Assembly (NCBI GenBank): GCA_007922305.1
Contig: ML677358.1
Span: 13,037,343-13,101,342 of the forward strand
Direction of reading: 5' to 3'
DNA length: 64,000 nucleotides
Origin: Dermatemys mawii
Lineage: Eukaryota > Chordata > Testudines > Dermatemydidae
Positions 38,323 through 50,817 of the stretch are shown here, piece after piece (within the stretch, counting starts at the first letter, position 1; each line of letters begins with the position of its first letter). The translations under genes and the position numbers were made by a program. The notes beneath the pieces were generated by a model. It searched no databases, was not told the DNA's origin, and saw nothing but the letters and a program-made list of their open reading frames with translations.

Positions 38323-38823
38323 AGAATCAGAGGGGTAGCCGTGTTAGTCTGGAATTGCAGAAGTGACAAAGAGTCCTGTGGCACCTTAAAGACTAACTAA
38401 AAATTTTTTAGANNNNNNNNNNNNNNNNNNNNNNNNNNNNNNNNNNNNNNNNNNNNNNNNNNNNNNNNNNNNNNNNNNNNNNNNNNNNNNNNNNNNNNNN
38501 NNNNNNNNNNNNNNNNNNNNNNNNNNNNNNNNNNNNNNNNNNNNNNNNNNNNNNNNNNNNNNNNNNNNNNNNNNNNNNNNNNNNNNNNNNNNNNNNNNNN
38601 NNNNNNNNNNNNNNNNNNNNNNNNNNNNNNNNNNNNNNNNNNNNNNNNNNNNNNNNNNNNNNNNNNNNNNNNNNNNNNNNNNNNNNNNNNNNNNNNNNNN
38701 NNNNNNNNNNNNNNNNNNNNNNNNNNNNNNNNNNNNNNNNNNNNNNNNNNNNNNNNNNNNNNNNNNNNNNNNNNNNNNNNNNNNNNNNNNNNNNNNNNNN
38801 NNNNNNNNNNNNCTTTGTCACTT
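38323..38823 (+). mobile_element. Second fold-back SINE, interrupted by assembly gap
   Basis: The same head and left arm as at 34594 run up to base 38412. After the gap the sequence resumes with 'ctttgtcactt', the end of the inverted arm. Exact 13-bp direct repeats, cagcagaaagtta, flank the unit at 38310-38322 and 38824-38836. The interior is unresolved, so the inverted copy is inferred. Confidence 0.75.
38413..38812. other. Assembly gap, 400 N
   Basis: A run of exactly 400 unknown bases, probably a placeholder size. It lies inside a fold-back SINE. The apparent ORF across it is meaningless. Confidence 0.98.
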
Positions 38824-38836
38824 CAGCAGAAAGTTA

Positions 38837-40607
38837 GTTGCAGTTTGCTTTTCAGTGAGCGCCTGGCTGCCATATTCAACACTGCTGCACCAGCAACTAA
38901 GCTATGTAGCATCTTACATGCATTGGGAATTTAGCATATGCACAAGCTAGCTATGCAAATGAGAAGATACAAGGTGGTGGTCTCACTTCAAGATCAAATA
39001 TCTGAATTGAGAGCATTTTGCCACCTCTCAGTTGCCTTTTCTATGTGAACTGGCAGTGTCAAGGCAGCCCTAACCTCACATGCCTTTTCTATGTGAAATG
39101 ACAGTTTCAAAGGCCTTAGCCCCTGGAAGACATTAACAAGCTTGAGCAGACAAGGCAAAGTCAACCCAATAGGCAAGGGCAAAATTAATGAACTCCCCAA
39201 ACACAAACGTTTTAATTCCTATTCATACAATATTCCAGGGTTTGCAAAACCCACTGAAGTCAATGGGAGTCTTTCCACTGAGTTTAGTAGTCTTTGGCTC
39301 AAATGCTTAGTACATACTATACACATTAGTTATCCTGTAGGGCGGCTGGTAACATCCTTGCATTATACAGAGGCATTTGAAAGCAGATATAGCCTCGCCA
39401 AAAGGTAAAAATAACCAAGATGAACATATCTTCTACCTACCAGCTGTCCAAAATGAGCTATGGAAAATTAGGTTGTTTACGTAGGCCCTCAGCTATCAGA
39501 AGACACTGCCGGGAAAGGAAGTACTCAAAGGGCTGCCAGGCTACACATCTCTAAGATCTAAGCAAACTTGATACTGTGTTTATATATAAGCATGATGAAC
39601 AGTGGTTCACTTCTGCTGCATCAGAGCTGTCCTAAGGAAAGACTGAGAATACAGAATGTTTTCCTTCAGAATGACATAACATTGTACCATGGAAAATGTT
39701 AACACACAATTACACTTTCTTCATGGAGCACCAAAGGAAAGGAAAGAAAAAGAGATTCCAGTCATTTTAAGTTAACAGAGTGTGGACAGACTGAAAAGAA
39801 TGTCAACCAAAACCATTGGAGATATTGTATAACAGGAGTTTAAAGACTATGAAATAAAGATACTCAAACAAAAGACTAGGACATTGTCAGTCTAAATTGT
39901 ATAGGCCCAGTCAAATAGTAAATAATTTTTATAGATTCAAATACTTAGAAAAATGTTCTGAAATTGTTTATGGGAACATGCAAACTACTGGTTATCAGTC
40001 CTGAACTTAGATTAAATATATGGTTGTACAAATAATCTCAAATGTAAGGTCCCAGCTAAGAAAGGTTCATAAGTGTGTATGGAAGTGTAGCCATGAGAAC
40101 AATTCCATTTAAGGAAGTGGGTCTACTTACATGTTTAAAGTCATGCATGTACTTAAATATCTTCCTGAATCTAGGAGTAATTTAGTGTATGTTTTGATGC
40201 AATACTGATTGTCACTATTAAAGGCATTTGTAGGTCTGTTCTCCCCCCTGTTAAATGTAACTCCCATTAACATTCCCTAGGAGTTATGCAATGAATTGAG
40301 GGGTGAAAAGAGCCCATAATCAATAAACCTGCTGATCTGGACTAGGTCATAGGTTTGTTTGGATTCAGTGAAATACTGTACTGATATTGCACTAGTACGT
40401 TATAGCACCTTGTAAACCTAGCCATCAAAATGTTTATACTAGCATTAGCAAACAATCTTACATTTCTGTTCATTTTAGGCTTTAGAATTTGGCATTTCTG
40501 CCATAGCACCGCTTTTTTCTTTTTCTAGTTTTTATGACATGGGCATTACTATGGTGGTGGTAACATCTCTATAAGAGAAAAAAATGTTGTTGTGCCGTAT
40601 TTCCATT
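38837..40607 (-). other. Region containing the ADAMTS2 3' UTR
   Basis: Lies directly downstream of the ADAMTS2 stop codon on the minus strand, so at least the right part is 3' UTR. No clear AATAAA was found on this strand; a weaker ATTAAA reads near 39210. The UTR end cannot be set from sequence alone. Confidence 0.45.
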
Positions 40608-41071
40608 TTAATGTCGCTTACTAATAGTCTCTCTTTTTCTTTTCTCAGCGATCAGCTCCTGAATTCTTTGGTTCTTTGTCCTTTCGTAAGGCAGCCTCCT
40701 CCGTGGGATGGTGTTGTGCTGTGGTACTTCATTGTCCAGCCCATCAATTTTATATGGCACATCAACCGCATTAATTTCTGGGTGGTCCTCAGTTGCATTG
40801 GAATGGGTGGTGTTTGATTTGGAAAGAGGAGGAGGAGGACCAGCAGTAGCCTGCATTACAACCACCCCAGTAGGAGGAGTGAGCGTATGCATGAGAGTCT
40901 CCTCAATGTCATTCTTATTTAGGTTAGAATCAGTTACATTATCATCCTCCGTTATGTTGTTATAAATTTTACAGGACTTGCAACACAGCTTATTGTAACC
41001 AGGAATTGAACAGTAACGAGAGAGAACTTCCATGCGACAGAACATGGACCTGTCTCCTTGGCAACGTTCCC
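40608..41071 (-). CDS. ADAMTS2: ADAMTS2 last coding exon: PLAC domain and C-terminal tail
   Basis: Entered from acceptor TCTTTTTCTCTTTCAG (AG at 41072-41073) in phase 1 and closed by TAA at 40608-40610; 153 full codons. The first ~30 residues (CQGDRSMFCRMEV, RYCSIPGYNKLCCKSC) are the six-cysteine PLAC domain. The tail that follows has four N-glycosylation sequons (NIT, NVT, NTT, NAT), a PPPP stretch, 'NATEDHPEINAVD', and a basic end (NQRIQELIAEKRKRE). This tail is the feature that names the gene: the same ending, adapted, closes ADAMTS2 of mammals, while ADAMTS3 and ADAMTS14 end differently. The enzyme trims the N-propeptide of procollagens I-III in the extracellular matrix. The role of the tail itself is not established. 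Confidence 0.95.
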
Positions 41072-44000
41072 CTGAAAGAGAAAAAGAGGAAAGGTAAATA
41101 AACAGCATGTGGTGGAGGTCTTATCCTAGAAGAGCATTTAAAGTCTTATCCTATAAAATCAGCAACAGACACATATAGGCTTTGGCAATGGGGGCAGGGT
41201 TTGAAATACAAACTGGGCTGGGAATTTGACAAATGGACTCTTTTAATTATAGCAGGTCTAACTGAGACCCTAAATGTTGGCACCAGCAAACTCTAAGGTT
41301 ATCAAAGATGGATCTGAATTTTGCATGTGGCCCCATCTTTATGATAAATTCAAGCACCCCACATCTTTCCCTTATGCTAGACTAACACTAAGCTTGGTGG
41401 TGACATGAGTCACTACATTGTTGTGAAATATAGTAACCTTACTAATGCTATTTTGTTACTCCAGAATTCCACCTTAACCCCACTAATAGCTTAAGTTACA
41501 TATTTACTCAGGAGCTCTTTATTCCTTTACTCCTTTTATATACGGTTATGCAGAGTAACAGTGACTTAATTAAAAACAAGGGGGAATTAAAGTGTAAAAA
41601 GGTTACTAATCTCAGCCCTTGGCTTACTTGTCTGAGACTGTAGATAGCTTCTAATTTGAAATAATTTATATGGAAGCCATTTCTTGCTCAGCTGTCTAAC
41701 TTTCGATCTGAAAGTGTTGTCATCTCCTAAATATGCCTAAATAAATCTTGCCTGTGAGAACTGTGAAGACTTTGGAGCAAACCTTTTCTGCCTTTAAGAA
41801 GGATCTTGGAATAGGGTGAGCTTTTTACACAAGCAAGGTAGAACTATGATTGACATTAGTGACTGGGAGACTCACAGCAAACCCCTGACTTTTGTAAATC
41901 AGGGAGTGAAGACACCTAATCAAATTAAACCAGGATAATTCATAGATGTTAAGGCCAGAAGGGATTATTTAGATCGTCTCATCTGAATGAGTCCCAACGA
42001 ATGCATTGAGCCAGATCCTGGTGTCAGTGAACTGCATGTGGCAAAGTTTAGGATTAAGGGGGTTGGAATAAGAATATGGCTAAAGCATTTATCCAAGTCT
42101 AGTCAGAAACCACTAAAACCCTTTGTGCCCCAGCCAGTCTGCCCTGGGTTGGGGAGACATCTTTAATCAGTAGTTCTTGGGCAGTAGAAACTAACAAGGC
42201 TAGGGGCTTCCACCTGTCTCCCTTTTAGCCACAAAGGAGTCACTGCGCAGTCAGGGGCAGCATGCTGTCTGTCCCTCCGCATGGACACAGTTCTACGGGC
42301 TCTCTGTGTTCTGATCACTACGAGAGCAGCACTGTGACTGTTGCCTTGACTAGAACCAGGAGGTACAGGGGCACTGCAGCTAACAGAATTACATTAGTTC
42401 CTGCCACCCAAATAAACCCAGACTGGGGGAAAGTGCTGAGGAAGAGGATAGGTTAGAATGACACTTTGAATTATTTTCTCAGAAGCCACAATGCTGATTG
42501 CAACTTTATAAGACCCAGGGCCCTCTTCTGCAGGAACCCAGGAGCCAGCTGTAGGTGAGAGTTCCTGCATTATCATGGGAACACAATCATACTTATGGAC
42601 TAGTAATGAGAACAGAAGTTGTTGTGAACTTTTATAGGACAAGAGGTATAATTTCAAATACTTGCCTTAATTCACAGTATACCTGATTGCAGAATATACA
42701 TCGAGCCACATATGTTTAACATTACTGATACCATACTTTGCCACCCTTTTATTTAAACTCTCAGCAACATTGCAGCATATTACAGCACCACAGCAGATTC
42801 AGAAATATTATGTGAATTTAGAAAGTATACGTGTCATCTCTTCATTCGTGCTCAGTTAAAAATATAGGGAGTTAGTGCTTAATTGGCAAACATATCAGTC
42901 TAGCATATGCTAATAACTATTGCTCTTGCTTTGATAAGCTAGGGTTGATTGACAAGACTGAAACTACTTGTCTTTCAGCTAACCCATTTATCCATTGGTT
43001 ATCCATTGATTATTGCATTTTCTGTAGAAAAACAAAAATATGGTTTGTATTTTAATTTGTCAGTTGGTATTTTATTTTCAGATGATAAAATGAGACAACA
43101 ACCAGAAAGAACTCCTTTCTGGAAATCTGAGAATGGTAATTGAGTTTTGGACAAATTTTCAAAGAAGCTTCAAGCCTGCACGTGCAATTTAGCATGTGCA
43201 ACTTTTTGCAAGCAAAACTTATGCATAAAGCAAGTTTTATAGATCATGTTGAGGCCCCCTTGAACGTTTTGCCCTATGTGGCTTTAGTAGAAGCTTTTCC
43301 AAATATACAGTACCTGTTGAATTTTCTGCAAGCTAACATTTAATTTAAACATTCAAAAGGCACAGCCATTCTTGTCTATGTAGTACAAGAAGAGTCAATA
43401 GATGCCTCTTTAGAAAAATGCCTTTTTTAGCAAAACCATGCAGTAATCAAGCATAAAAATTACATGAGAATCAAATTCCAGTATCTAATAAAAACATTTA
43501 GTTTCATATATTTTACATGAATAAATTTCCAAAACCTTGTAACTCATGAAGATCAAAATGAAATGTATATTGTCTTTCCAAACCAAAATAGTCAGATGTG
43601 CTAAACTTTTATTTGTAATATGCATGACAGACTGGCAGTATGTCTTCAAATCATCACTAAGAAAAAAATAAGTCAGTTTCAAAGTCACTTTGGTACACAT
43701 TAAATTGGTCTAATAAAAATATTGGAAAGCAAAATTAATTGGCACATCTTTAATATTAATGTTCAATACATACAAAACACTAATAAAATATCCCTGATAA
43801 ACCAAAGTGCATATAGACCTAGTGCACAATGCCCAGATACCTTATTGCACCATTCTCAATAGCCACCCATATCTTGAAACATCACTAAACATTTGTCTAT
43901 TTAAAGATAACAGTCATGAATATATTTATACAGTTAAACACCAATTATTTTACATAACAGTATTCAGTGCCAGAGATGTCTTTGCTTTTTCACCTTGTCA

Positions 44001-45533
44001 TGTAAATTATTAACGTTTCCAGAAATTATCATATTAACAGCAAAATTTAAATATGTGATCACATGATAATGACAAATTTGAAGTGCTACATTGCTGAAGA
44101 GCCAAAGATTTGAAAGTGCCACCTTTCTAAAGGATAGGATCAGTGGAATAAGGTAGCAATTTACTATGTAATTCAAAAGACTGCTGTTTAAAAATTGATA
44201 TGTCTCTATTGTTACTTGATGTCACAAATGGTTTTATGCCTAGTAATTCCAAATCCTCCAACACAAACATATAAGATGAAGCAACAATGGCCATTAAATG
44301 TTGCGACATTAAATAATGACCTTTTCTTTATGAAATGTACATGAACTGTGCAAATTAACCTTTGATTACATTCCAATGTTTTTTCATTCAAGTAAAAATG
44401 CTGTTTATGAAGATTAACTCATGTTTCCAGTGTACTGTTTGTATTTAAAGCTGGATCTGGTACTTAATGCCATTACATTTAAACATTAAGGCATTTTTCT
44501 AAATTTTTTTTTCTATGCAAAAAAAGCAATAAAAATTGAGGTAATTCTGTAGTTGTTCACACTGTTATGTTTGCCAGTTGACACATATATAGAACATACA
44601 CACACAATCATACCAATCAAGTCAAACATGCATATGGTGAAAAAAGACCAATGGATGTAATGATCATAAGTAGCTCAATGTTGAGCAACTTGGGACATCA
44701 TAGTCAATGAAAATGTCATATTGCCTCAACTATGTTTAAAAAACACCACCAACAACAAACCTTTATAGCTTGGACCAGTTACATTTAAAAAAACATAGTA
44801 AAAATATGCAGAACTCTGGCAAAATTGTATGCAGAAAAAAAGAATCATGCAGCTTTTTGAAAAGAAAATATTCAAAACAGGTAAGAGTTTGAAGAACACG
44901 TACAGCACAATAGCAGTATTTAAAATATGAACAGAAAAGGAGCTACTTGTAATAATAAGCTGTTCACAAAAACAAACAGTTATTAAGTTAGGAATAAATT
45001 TGAGCAGCATGGGTAAGTAAGCAATGACACTGCAACGGAAAATGGAATGAATTCTTTCATCCAACAAACCACCCCGAAAGGAAAACTAGCATGTTATGAG
45101 ATTCAGAGCCTTTAGATAAAGGAGAACTTTAGCACTACAAGGTGTCATTATTGTGATGTGATCACATTCACAATAAGTTCTCAGTTTTGCCATCAAACTG
45201 AACATCATGAACCAGTAAGCCTTTTTTCACCATCATCAACCAACAAGCAAACTGATCCCAGTTCCCTTTCAGAGGAGTGCAACATACTGCAGAGATCCTA
45301 CTTCACACATCCAACAACTCCAAGACTTCCGCCATCACTGGTGCACGAGCTCCAGAGAAGAAAGACACTGCACACCAAGGGCCCAGTGTGAAAAAAAGAT
45401 TCAGCCCAAGATTTAACTTGGTAAAGTCAAGGGAATTTTCCATATATAGAGAGGAAAAGAGCAAAAGGCAAAGTCCACATTTGATGTGGCATGCATTTAA
45501 GGGCAAAGGCAGAGTTATAAATGGGTCTTTTAC
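41072..45533 (-). other. ADAMTS2 intron (last)
   Basis: A 4.5 kb intron with GT-AG borders (GTAAAA at its 5' end near 45533, TTTCAG at its 3' end). It holds an antisense CR1 trace at about 41935-42030 ('ttcatagatgttaaggccag', 'aagggattatttagatcgtc'). The remainder is AT-rich and otherwise unrecognised. Confidence 0.75.
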
Positions 45534-45623
45534 TTGAAGATATTTTCTGGATGGGATAATCTCCATCTGGTCTTGACAGCCATTGTATCATGTAGGTTTT
45601 CTTTGATGGATCAGAAACATTTC
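45534..45623 (-). CDS. ADAMTS2: ADAMTS2 linker exon between TSP1-4 and PLAC
   Basis: A 90-bp exon, too short to stand out as an ORF. It starts after CTCTATTACAG (AG at 45624-45625) and ends at CAA|GTAAAA; phase 1 on both sides. It encodes (R)[18 protein letters not shown] and then [11 protein letters not shown], with one N-glycosylation sequon (NVS). The matching stretch of mammalian ADAMTS2 reads closely the same, and the paralogue ADAMTS3 lacks it, so this exon supports the gene call independently. It joins R-E-R-C at the start of the last exon. Confidence 0.93.
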
Positions 45624-46714
45624 CTGTAATAGAGGAAAAAATGTAAGCACAAAATGTATTAACATCAGTAGCTTTACTCTGTCATAACTGGATCAAATTG
45701 AGCTGGCTTGAGTGGAAAAAGTTGCAGTGAGAAAGACTAGAATGTTACTAGGTCGATATCTTTTAGAATAACTGAATAGTGGATGCTTTTTTTTTTCAAT
45801 TTGCTATTAATTAATCATTTTTCTCCCTGGGTTTGGAGTGTAATAGCAAATGTGGAAGCAAGACTGAAAAGTGCCAGTTCCAGTAGCAGTATTAACCATG
45901 TACTGCAGTCCAAGGGTCATCACATTTGTGTTTAACAGCTGCACTCTTTAGGATCTTTAGCGTACATGTGGTTCATGTAAGTGATTGCCTCTTGACTTAT
46001 TAAGAAGAATAACTGCAAGGCCGTATTTATACTTAGCAAAACATCAGTACTATTGAGAATAACAATTATTGAATAATAATAAATTGCAAAATGATACAAT
46101 TTACCATTTTAAATTATCTTACAGGCAACATTTGCAAATGGCAAAAAAGCCAACGAGGACAGGAACAGGCTCAGTGGACACAAATATATTATAGCCTTGT
46201 ACTATCAAACGAGGTAACTCCTAAAGATGACCTGTCTTGACAGAAGTGACAGGAAGACAGCAACAGCCATGAGATGTTATTGGTGGTGAGATGGAGCAGG
46301 AAGAGGCCCACTTCCACCCAGTGCTGCTTTTAATGAGTACTCCCCACCACACTCTGGCCAATCCCAACACTTCTCAGAATCACTGGCACTGAGCAGCAGC
46401 AGTTTCCATAATTCCACCTCAGTGTTTTCTGGGCTTCTGGCCTGCAATATCATAGCAGCTGCATTGGCTAGTTTCCCACATCACTGTGAAATAATGAGGC
46501 ATAGGAAGTATGCTAGCCACACAGACCACTTACAGGTCCACAGTCTCATTGACACTTGAAATCCCTGGCATATATTGCGGAATACAAATTAACCTCTTCC
46601 ATGCATGTGAATTCAGTTAAGGAGGGGTTCACTGTTTAACCACATTTAACTGAAATAATGTTTTCAAAATTAGCAAAATATGCCAGTCACAAGAACAAAG
46701 AGCGGAGTGCTTAC
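45624..46714 (-). other. ADAMTS2 intron
   Basis: A 1.1 kb intron with GTAAGC donor and TTACAG acceptor. No repeat or structure recognised. Confidence 0.7.
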
Positions 46715-46844
46715 TGGGGCATAGAGATAGTTTGCAGATCCTCATGGTTTCCGGTTTGTCTTCTTTACAATATCCACTAGCATTGTCTTTCGTCCTGCAC
46801 AAAACCTGCCGTTCCTGTGTGCCATTACCACAAGTTACAGAGCA
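46715..46844 (-). CDS. ADAMTS2: ADAMTS2 exon: fourth TSP1 repeat, main part
   Basis: 130 bp, entered after TTTTCTCCCCAG in phase 0 and left at CCCCA|GTAAGC in phase 1. It encodes [19 protein letters not shown]..., [14 protein letters not shown]. This is a TSP1 module (CSVTCG core and evenly spaced cysteines). Its opening tryptophan (GPWSE) lies in the preceding exon. Confidence 0.95.
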
Positions 46845-48179
46845 CTGGGGAGAAAATGCACAAATTAGGCATTGATTCATCTTTTGTACATGATTTACTA
46901 GGAATTCTCTTTTTGTCTTGGACCACAGTCCAGCTATGTTTGGTACATAATTTGACCTAACCACGTTATCACATTCACACAAGAGCATTCACAGACTCCC
47001 TCCAATCCTGGTGAGAGCCCACTGTGAAAACACGATCCCTCCCTAGAAGAGTTCAAAGTCCAAGCAGTAGATGAGTAAGATTATATGAGAGCCATCTAGT
47101 CACTGCACTTATCCTGAACTGTATTGCTTACAATTCTTATGAAAGCCACGAAGAAAAAAACCCCAATCCTACAGCTCCTGTTGGTATAGCAGAGTCTAAA
47201 ATCAAATGCTGTCCCTACGGATATAGCTACACTTTGTAAATAGTTTCAGGGAGAACCACCATGACAGGTATGGTATGGTATCTTTTCAGTTTGAGTAGAT
47301 TGACATGTAATGCCACTACATTGCACTTGCATCTCTCCTTCCAGCTGATGAGCTCAGAGCACTTTACAAACATGAACAGATCAAGCCTCGCAACGCTCCT
47401 GGGAAGTTGGTGAGTACTTTACACATAGGGAAACCAAGTACAATGAGGATAAGTGCACACTTACAAAGTTGCATGCAATGTTAGTGGAAGAGCCAAGAAC
47501 AGGAAGCTTAGAAGTCCCGTCTCCTGTTACTTTGCTAGAACCATTGGATCTGCTGTGTACCTAACACCTCTGTATGGAAAAATTAGCACTGAAAGAACAA
47601 CCAACCTGAAATCCCTTTTACTCAATACTTGTATCCTTCCCTCATAATGACTTTTCTTTGTCAAAGATGCCCAATGCGCATTTAACTGCAATGTGGTTAG
47701 GTGCCTAACTCCCTTAGGCACTTCTAAAATACCCAGCCATGTCCCTAAAAGACATTAAGGAAAAAGAAAAAGGCACAACACAGATCTATTGTATTATTTT
47801 TCTCCAAGCAGTGTCATTTGGTGAAATAGTTGAAGTGACAAACAGAACAGAAATGCTGGAGGTGCTACTTCCTTTCTTTCTGAAACTGAAACCAAGATCA
47901 GAAAGATCTGGCTCATGATATCCAAATCAAACAGCATTACTTCTGAACAAATTGCTAGGTGTTTTACTGCTGTCCATGCTGCCGTTACCACCCTTGCCCC
48001 CAAAAACTCACTTCTAGGCTGAATTACCCCTTGTAGATACAGTGTGCTCTATGTTGGTAAGCAGAAATTTTCCAGTCAGTGTAGTAGCAGGACAGGACAA
48101 CTGGCTGAAGACTCCCCCTTCTCTGCTTTATAGAATATATGAAAAATATGATTGATAATTACTTATGATGATTATCTAC
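46845..48179 (-). other. ADAMTS2 intron
   Basis: A 1.3 kb intron. Its donor (GAG|GTAGAT) is poor at the +5 position. A weak MIR-like block is visible at about 47310-47460 ('gagcactttacaaacatgaa'). Confidence 0.7.
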
Positions 48180-48387
48180 CTCTGACCAGGGTCCTATCCT
48201 CCACTGTGCAGGACAGAGTTCTCGATTGCAAAACCTTCTGCCTTCTGGACGATCATTGTTGCAATATTTGGTATGAACAGAACGATTTGTGTTGTCATGC
48301 AGGGGTTGGATACACCGTACAGAACGTACTTGATACCCTGTTTTTCCACAGCTTTTGCTGCAGGGCTCCCAGTCTCCTGTAACCCAT
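48180..48387 (-). CDS. ADAMTS2: ADAMTS2 exon: third TSP1 repeat and start of the fourth
   Basis: 208 bp; acceptor TTTTTCATTAACCAG, entered in phase 2 and left in phase 0. It encodes [49 protein letters not shown] and ends WRIGPWSE. A full TSP1 module (W..W, CSKSCG core) plus the first tryptophan of the next. One sequon (NRS). Joined to the preceding exon it reads CSQPIWVTG. Confidence 0.96.
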
Positions 48388-50020
48388 CTGGTTAATGAAA
48401 AACAGGACATGTGAGGTAAAACTCTCTCTCTCCTACATTAGTCATGTCAAAAATATTTATTGAACTATAATTCTTAAATTTCAGGATTAGCAGTACATTG
48501 CTCTTGATCCCAATCTAGTAAATGAAAGAGGATAAGTAAAAATTACTAAATGTTCTCGGAGGGCTGAATTAGTCATAGTGCTGAAGCTGACAGTATGTGG
48601 CTACAATGTACATGTATCCAAGCAGTGTCTTCTGCACTGGAAATATGGGTCCTTAGGTCTCTGTTTGTGGTAGCATTTATGGCTATTGTAATTAGGATTG
48701 ATTTGCCATTCCAAGCAAGCTACTGACAAGAAGGAATTTAGTTAATCAACTTATTATTTTAGATCCAGCAGCAGTTACTACTCTGGCAGATTTGTGTTGT
48801 AAAGGATCTTGAAGAAATATCAGATAAAACTGAACTTTGCATCTAGGGGAAGCTAGAAGACTTCTAAATCTCATGGCTAAATCTTGCCATACATGTCTCA
48901 GGTTAAAAAAGAAAAAGGAACACACACAAATACATTTTTGAGAATTTCAGAATTTTTTGCACTGGCATAATACAAAATGTGGAGTTCCTGAACCAAATCT
49001 GTTACATGATTAGTTCTTTAATAAAAATATTCTGAAAAATAGCATTGAAAGACTGTGAAGTCCAGAGCATTAAAGTGACATTTCATCTATTGCAGCGTTA
49101 TTTTTATTGTCTAGAGGTTCAGTACCACCATTTTGAATTCAGTGCTCTCTATCATCGACAAAACTGTATCCACTTTGTGGTTTTTATCACCATATGTGCA
49201 ACTGGCAAAAGAGGTGTTTTGTCTTCAAAATTAAAATGTGAAGCAGGTTGGGGACAAACATTTACGTACCCATTTCAAAGCTTGCACCTTTCTGCTCCTC
49301 GAGCCCCTCCCTACATTCATCTCACAGTAACTTGCTTTCTTTTCAACTTTTTACTGTGCACAGGCTAATTAAATTCTTGTAAGTAGATGGCAGCTCAGCT
49401 ACAATTATACTGTAGTTCAAAGCATAACAGCCAGAGGCATGAAACCCATTATAATGAAGGTCACATCACTTCCTACCATACTTCAGTATTGTCTCATGTG
49501 AGTTTACCTGGAGCACCAATGTAATAATGCTTTCTAACTGTGGCACAGTTAGAGGTTCTTTATTTCTGAGAGGAAGGCATCAATATTACCTCATTTTATT
49601 TATTTTGGTAATAAGCTGGTCCTTTAAGGACTGCATGTAAAAGGGCTGAGATCTGCAAAGGAGACCAAAGGAGGTCGATACCCAATCTGCATTGATTTTC
49701 AGTGGCATGGTGGCACCTAACACTTCTAGGCTCCTTTTGAGATCCTTATAATAAATTCTGTTTATCTTCAAAAGGAAAAGATCAAACACACAAATCACTG
49801 ATGTGGCTAGGAAAAGACAAAGAAAAATGTTATTTTTTCTCCATAGTGTTATCTCGGCATGAATATTTCCAGTTAACTTCTCTTTCTTCTGAATTCTCTA
49901 ATGAGGCCCCTCCTCATTACAACAAGTCCCCGTTTGGTGCACTGTCCAGATACCTATTAAGGATTTACTATTTCAAAAGTTAAAACCAACCAGCCCTAAG
50001 ATAAAGTAATATTAAGTGGT
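48388..50020 (-). other. ADAMTS2 large intron, right-hand acceptor side
   Basis: First 1.6 kb (by coordinate) of a 7.2 kb intron spanning 48388-55550. No gene or clear repeat here; AT-rich. Confidence 0.6.
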
Positions 50021-50209
50021 TGTTTTCAGTGTTGTAACCTTGTCAGTCCCAGGATATTAGAAAGAGAAGGTGGCTGAGGTAATATCTTTTAGTGGACCAG
50101 TTTCTGTTGGTGAGAGAGAGCTCTGTGTGGTTCAAAAGTTTCTGTCCCTCACCAACAGAAGTTGGTCCACTAAAAGATACTGCCTCATCCACCTTTTCTC
50201 TCCAGCATC
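50021..50209 (+). mobile_element. Fold-back SINE with 'tctgttggtgag' body
   Basis: A head resembling the turtle SINE head ('gttgtaaccttgtcagtccc', 'aggatattag') leads into a ~50-bp arm (50064-50113: 'ggtaatatcttttagtggac', 'cagtttctgttggtga'). The arm returns inverted at 50147-50199 with a handful of changes after a ~33-bp spacer. Short direct repeats aagtggt (50014-50020 and 50210-50216) may be the target duplication. Length (189 bp) almost equals that of the fold-back SINE at 34594. It lies in an ADAMTS2 intron, opposite to the gene. Confidence 0.7.
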
Positions 50210-50817
50210 AAGTGGTAACATTTACAAAAGCATCTAAATGCCTTTGGAATCCAGCCTAATTTCTAAAATGGCAGCTTTGACTAAGTCCCATTGATTTTCA
50301 TTCACTGTTATATTGATGTTCAGTGGGACTTAGTAATACATTTACAAAGCTGTTTAGGAGCCTAAAGATACAGACAGGTACCCAATAGGATTTACAAAAC
50401 TTCATAAGCAGGCTAGAGGCCTAACTCCCAATGAAAGCCAAAGGGAATTAGGTGCCTTTCAAATCTCACGAGGCACCATTCTGCATCTTTTGGCATCTCC
50501 TAAGCACCTTTGTAAAATCTGGCCTTTGGGGTCCTAAGTCAGTCAGATGCTTTTGAAAATTTCACCCAAAATCTACAAGTTTCTCAAGGTTAGTGCAATT
50601 AGTTATGTGAACCAGAAGTTGTAAGGACTTAATTATTGATGTGCAAATGTTGCCAAAGAGAAGCAATCCCATCTACATATATAAAATAATAATTCCATGT
50701 TAGATCCTTGGACACCAACCTCAGCAGACCTGTCTTTTGCACATACTTTGTACTCTGAACTGAAAAGAATAATTTCTCTGCAGCTTCCCTAACTGTAGCT
50801 ATTTGTAAACCTCTCAT
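50210..50817. other. ADAMTS2 intron, repeat-like
   Basis: Phrases such as 'taggagcctaaagatacaga' and 'cctaagcacctttgtaaaat' recur in old reptile repeats, but no family is named here. No coding signal. Confidence 0.35.

Noticed and set aside
38408..38821. 137-codon ORF
   Set aside because: It consists of the assembly gap translated as unknown residues.
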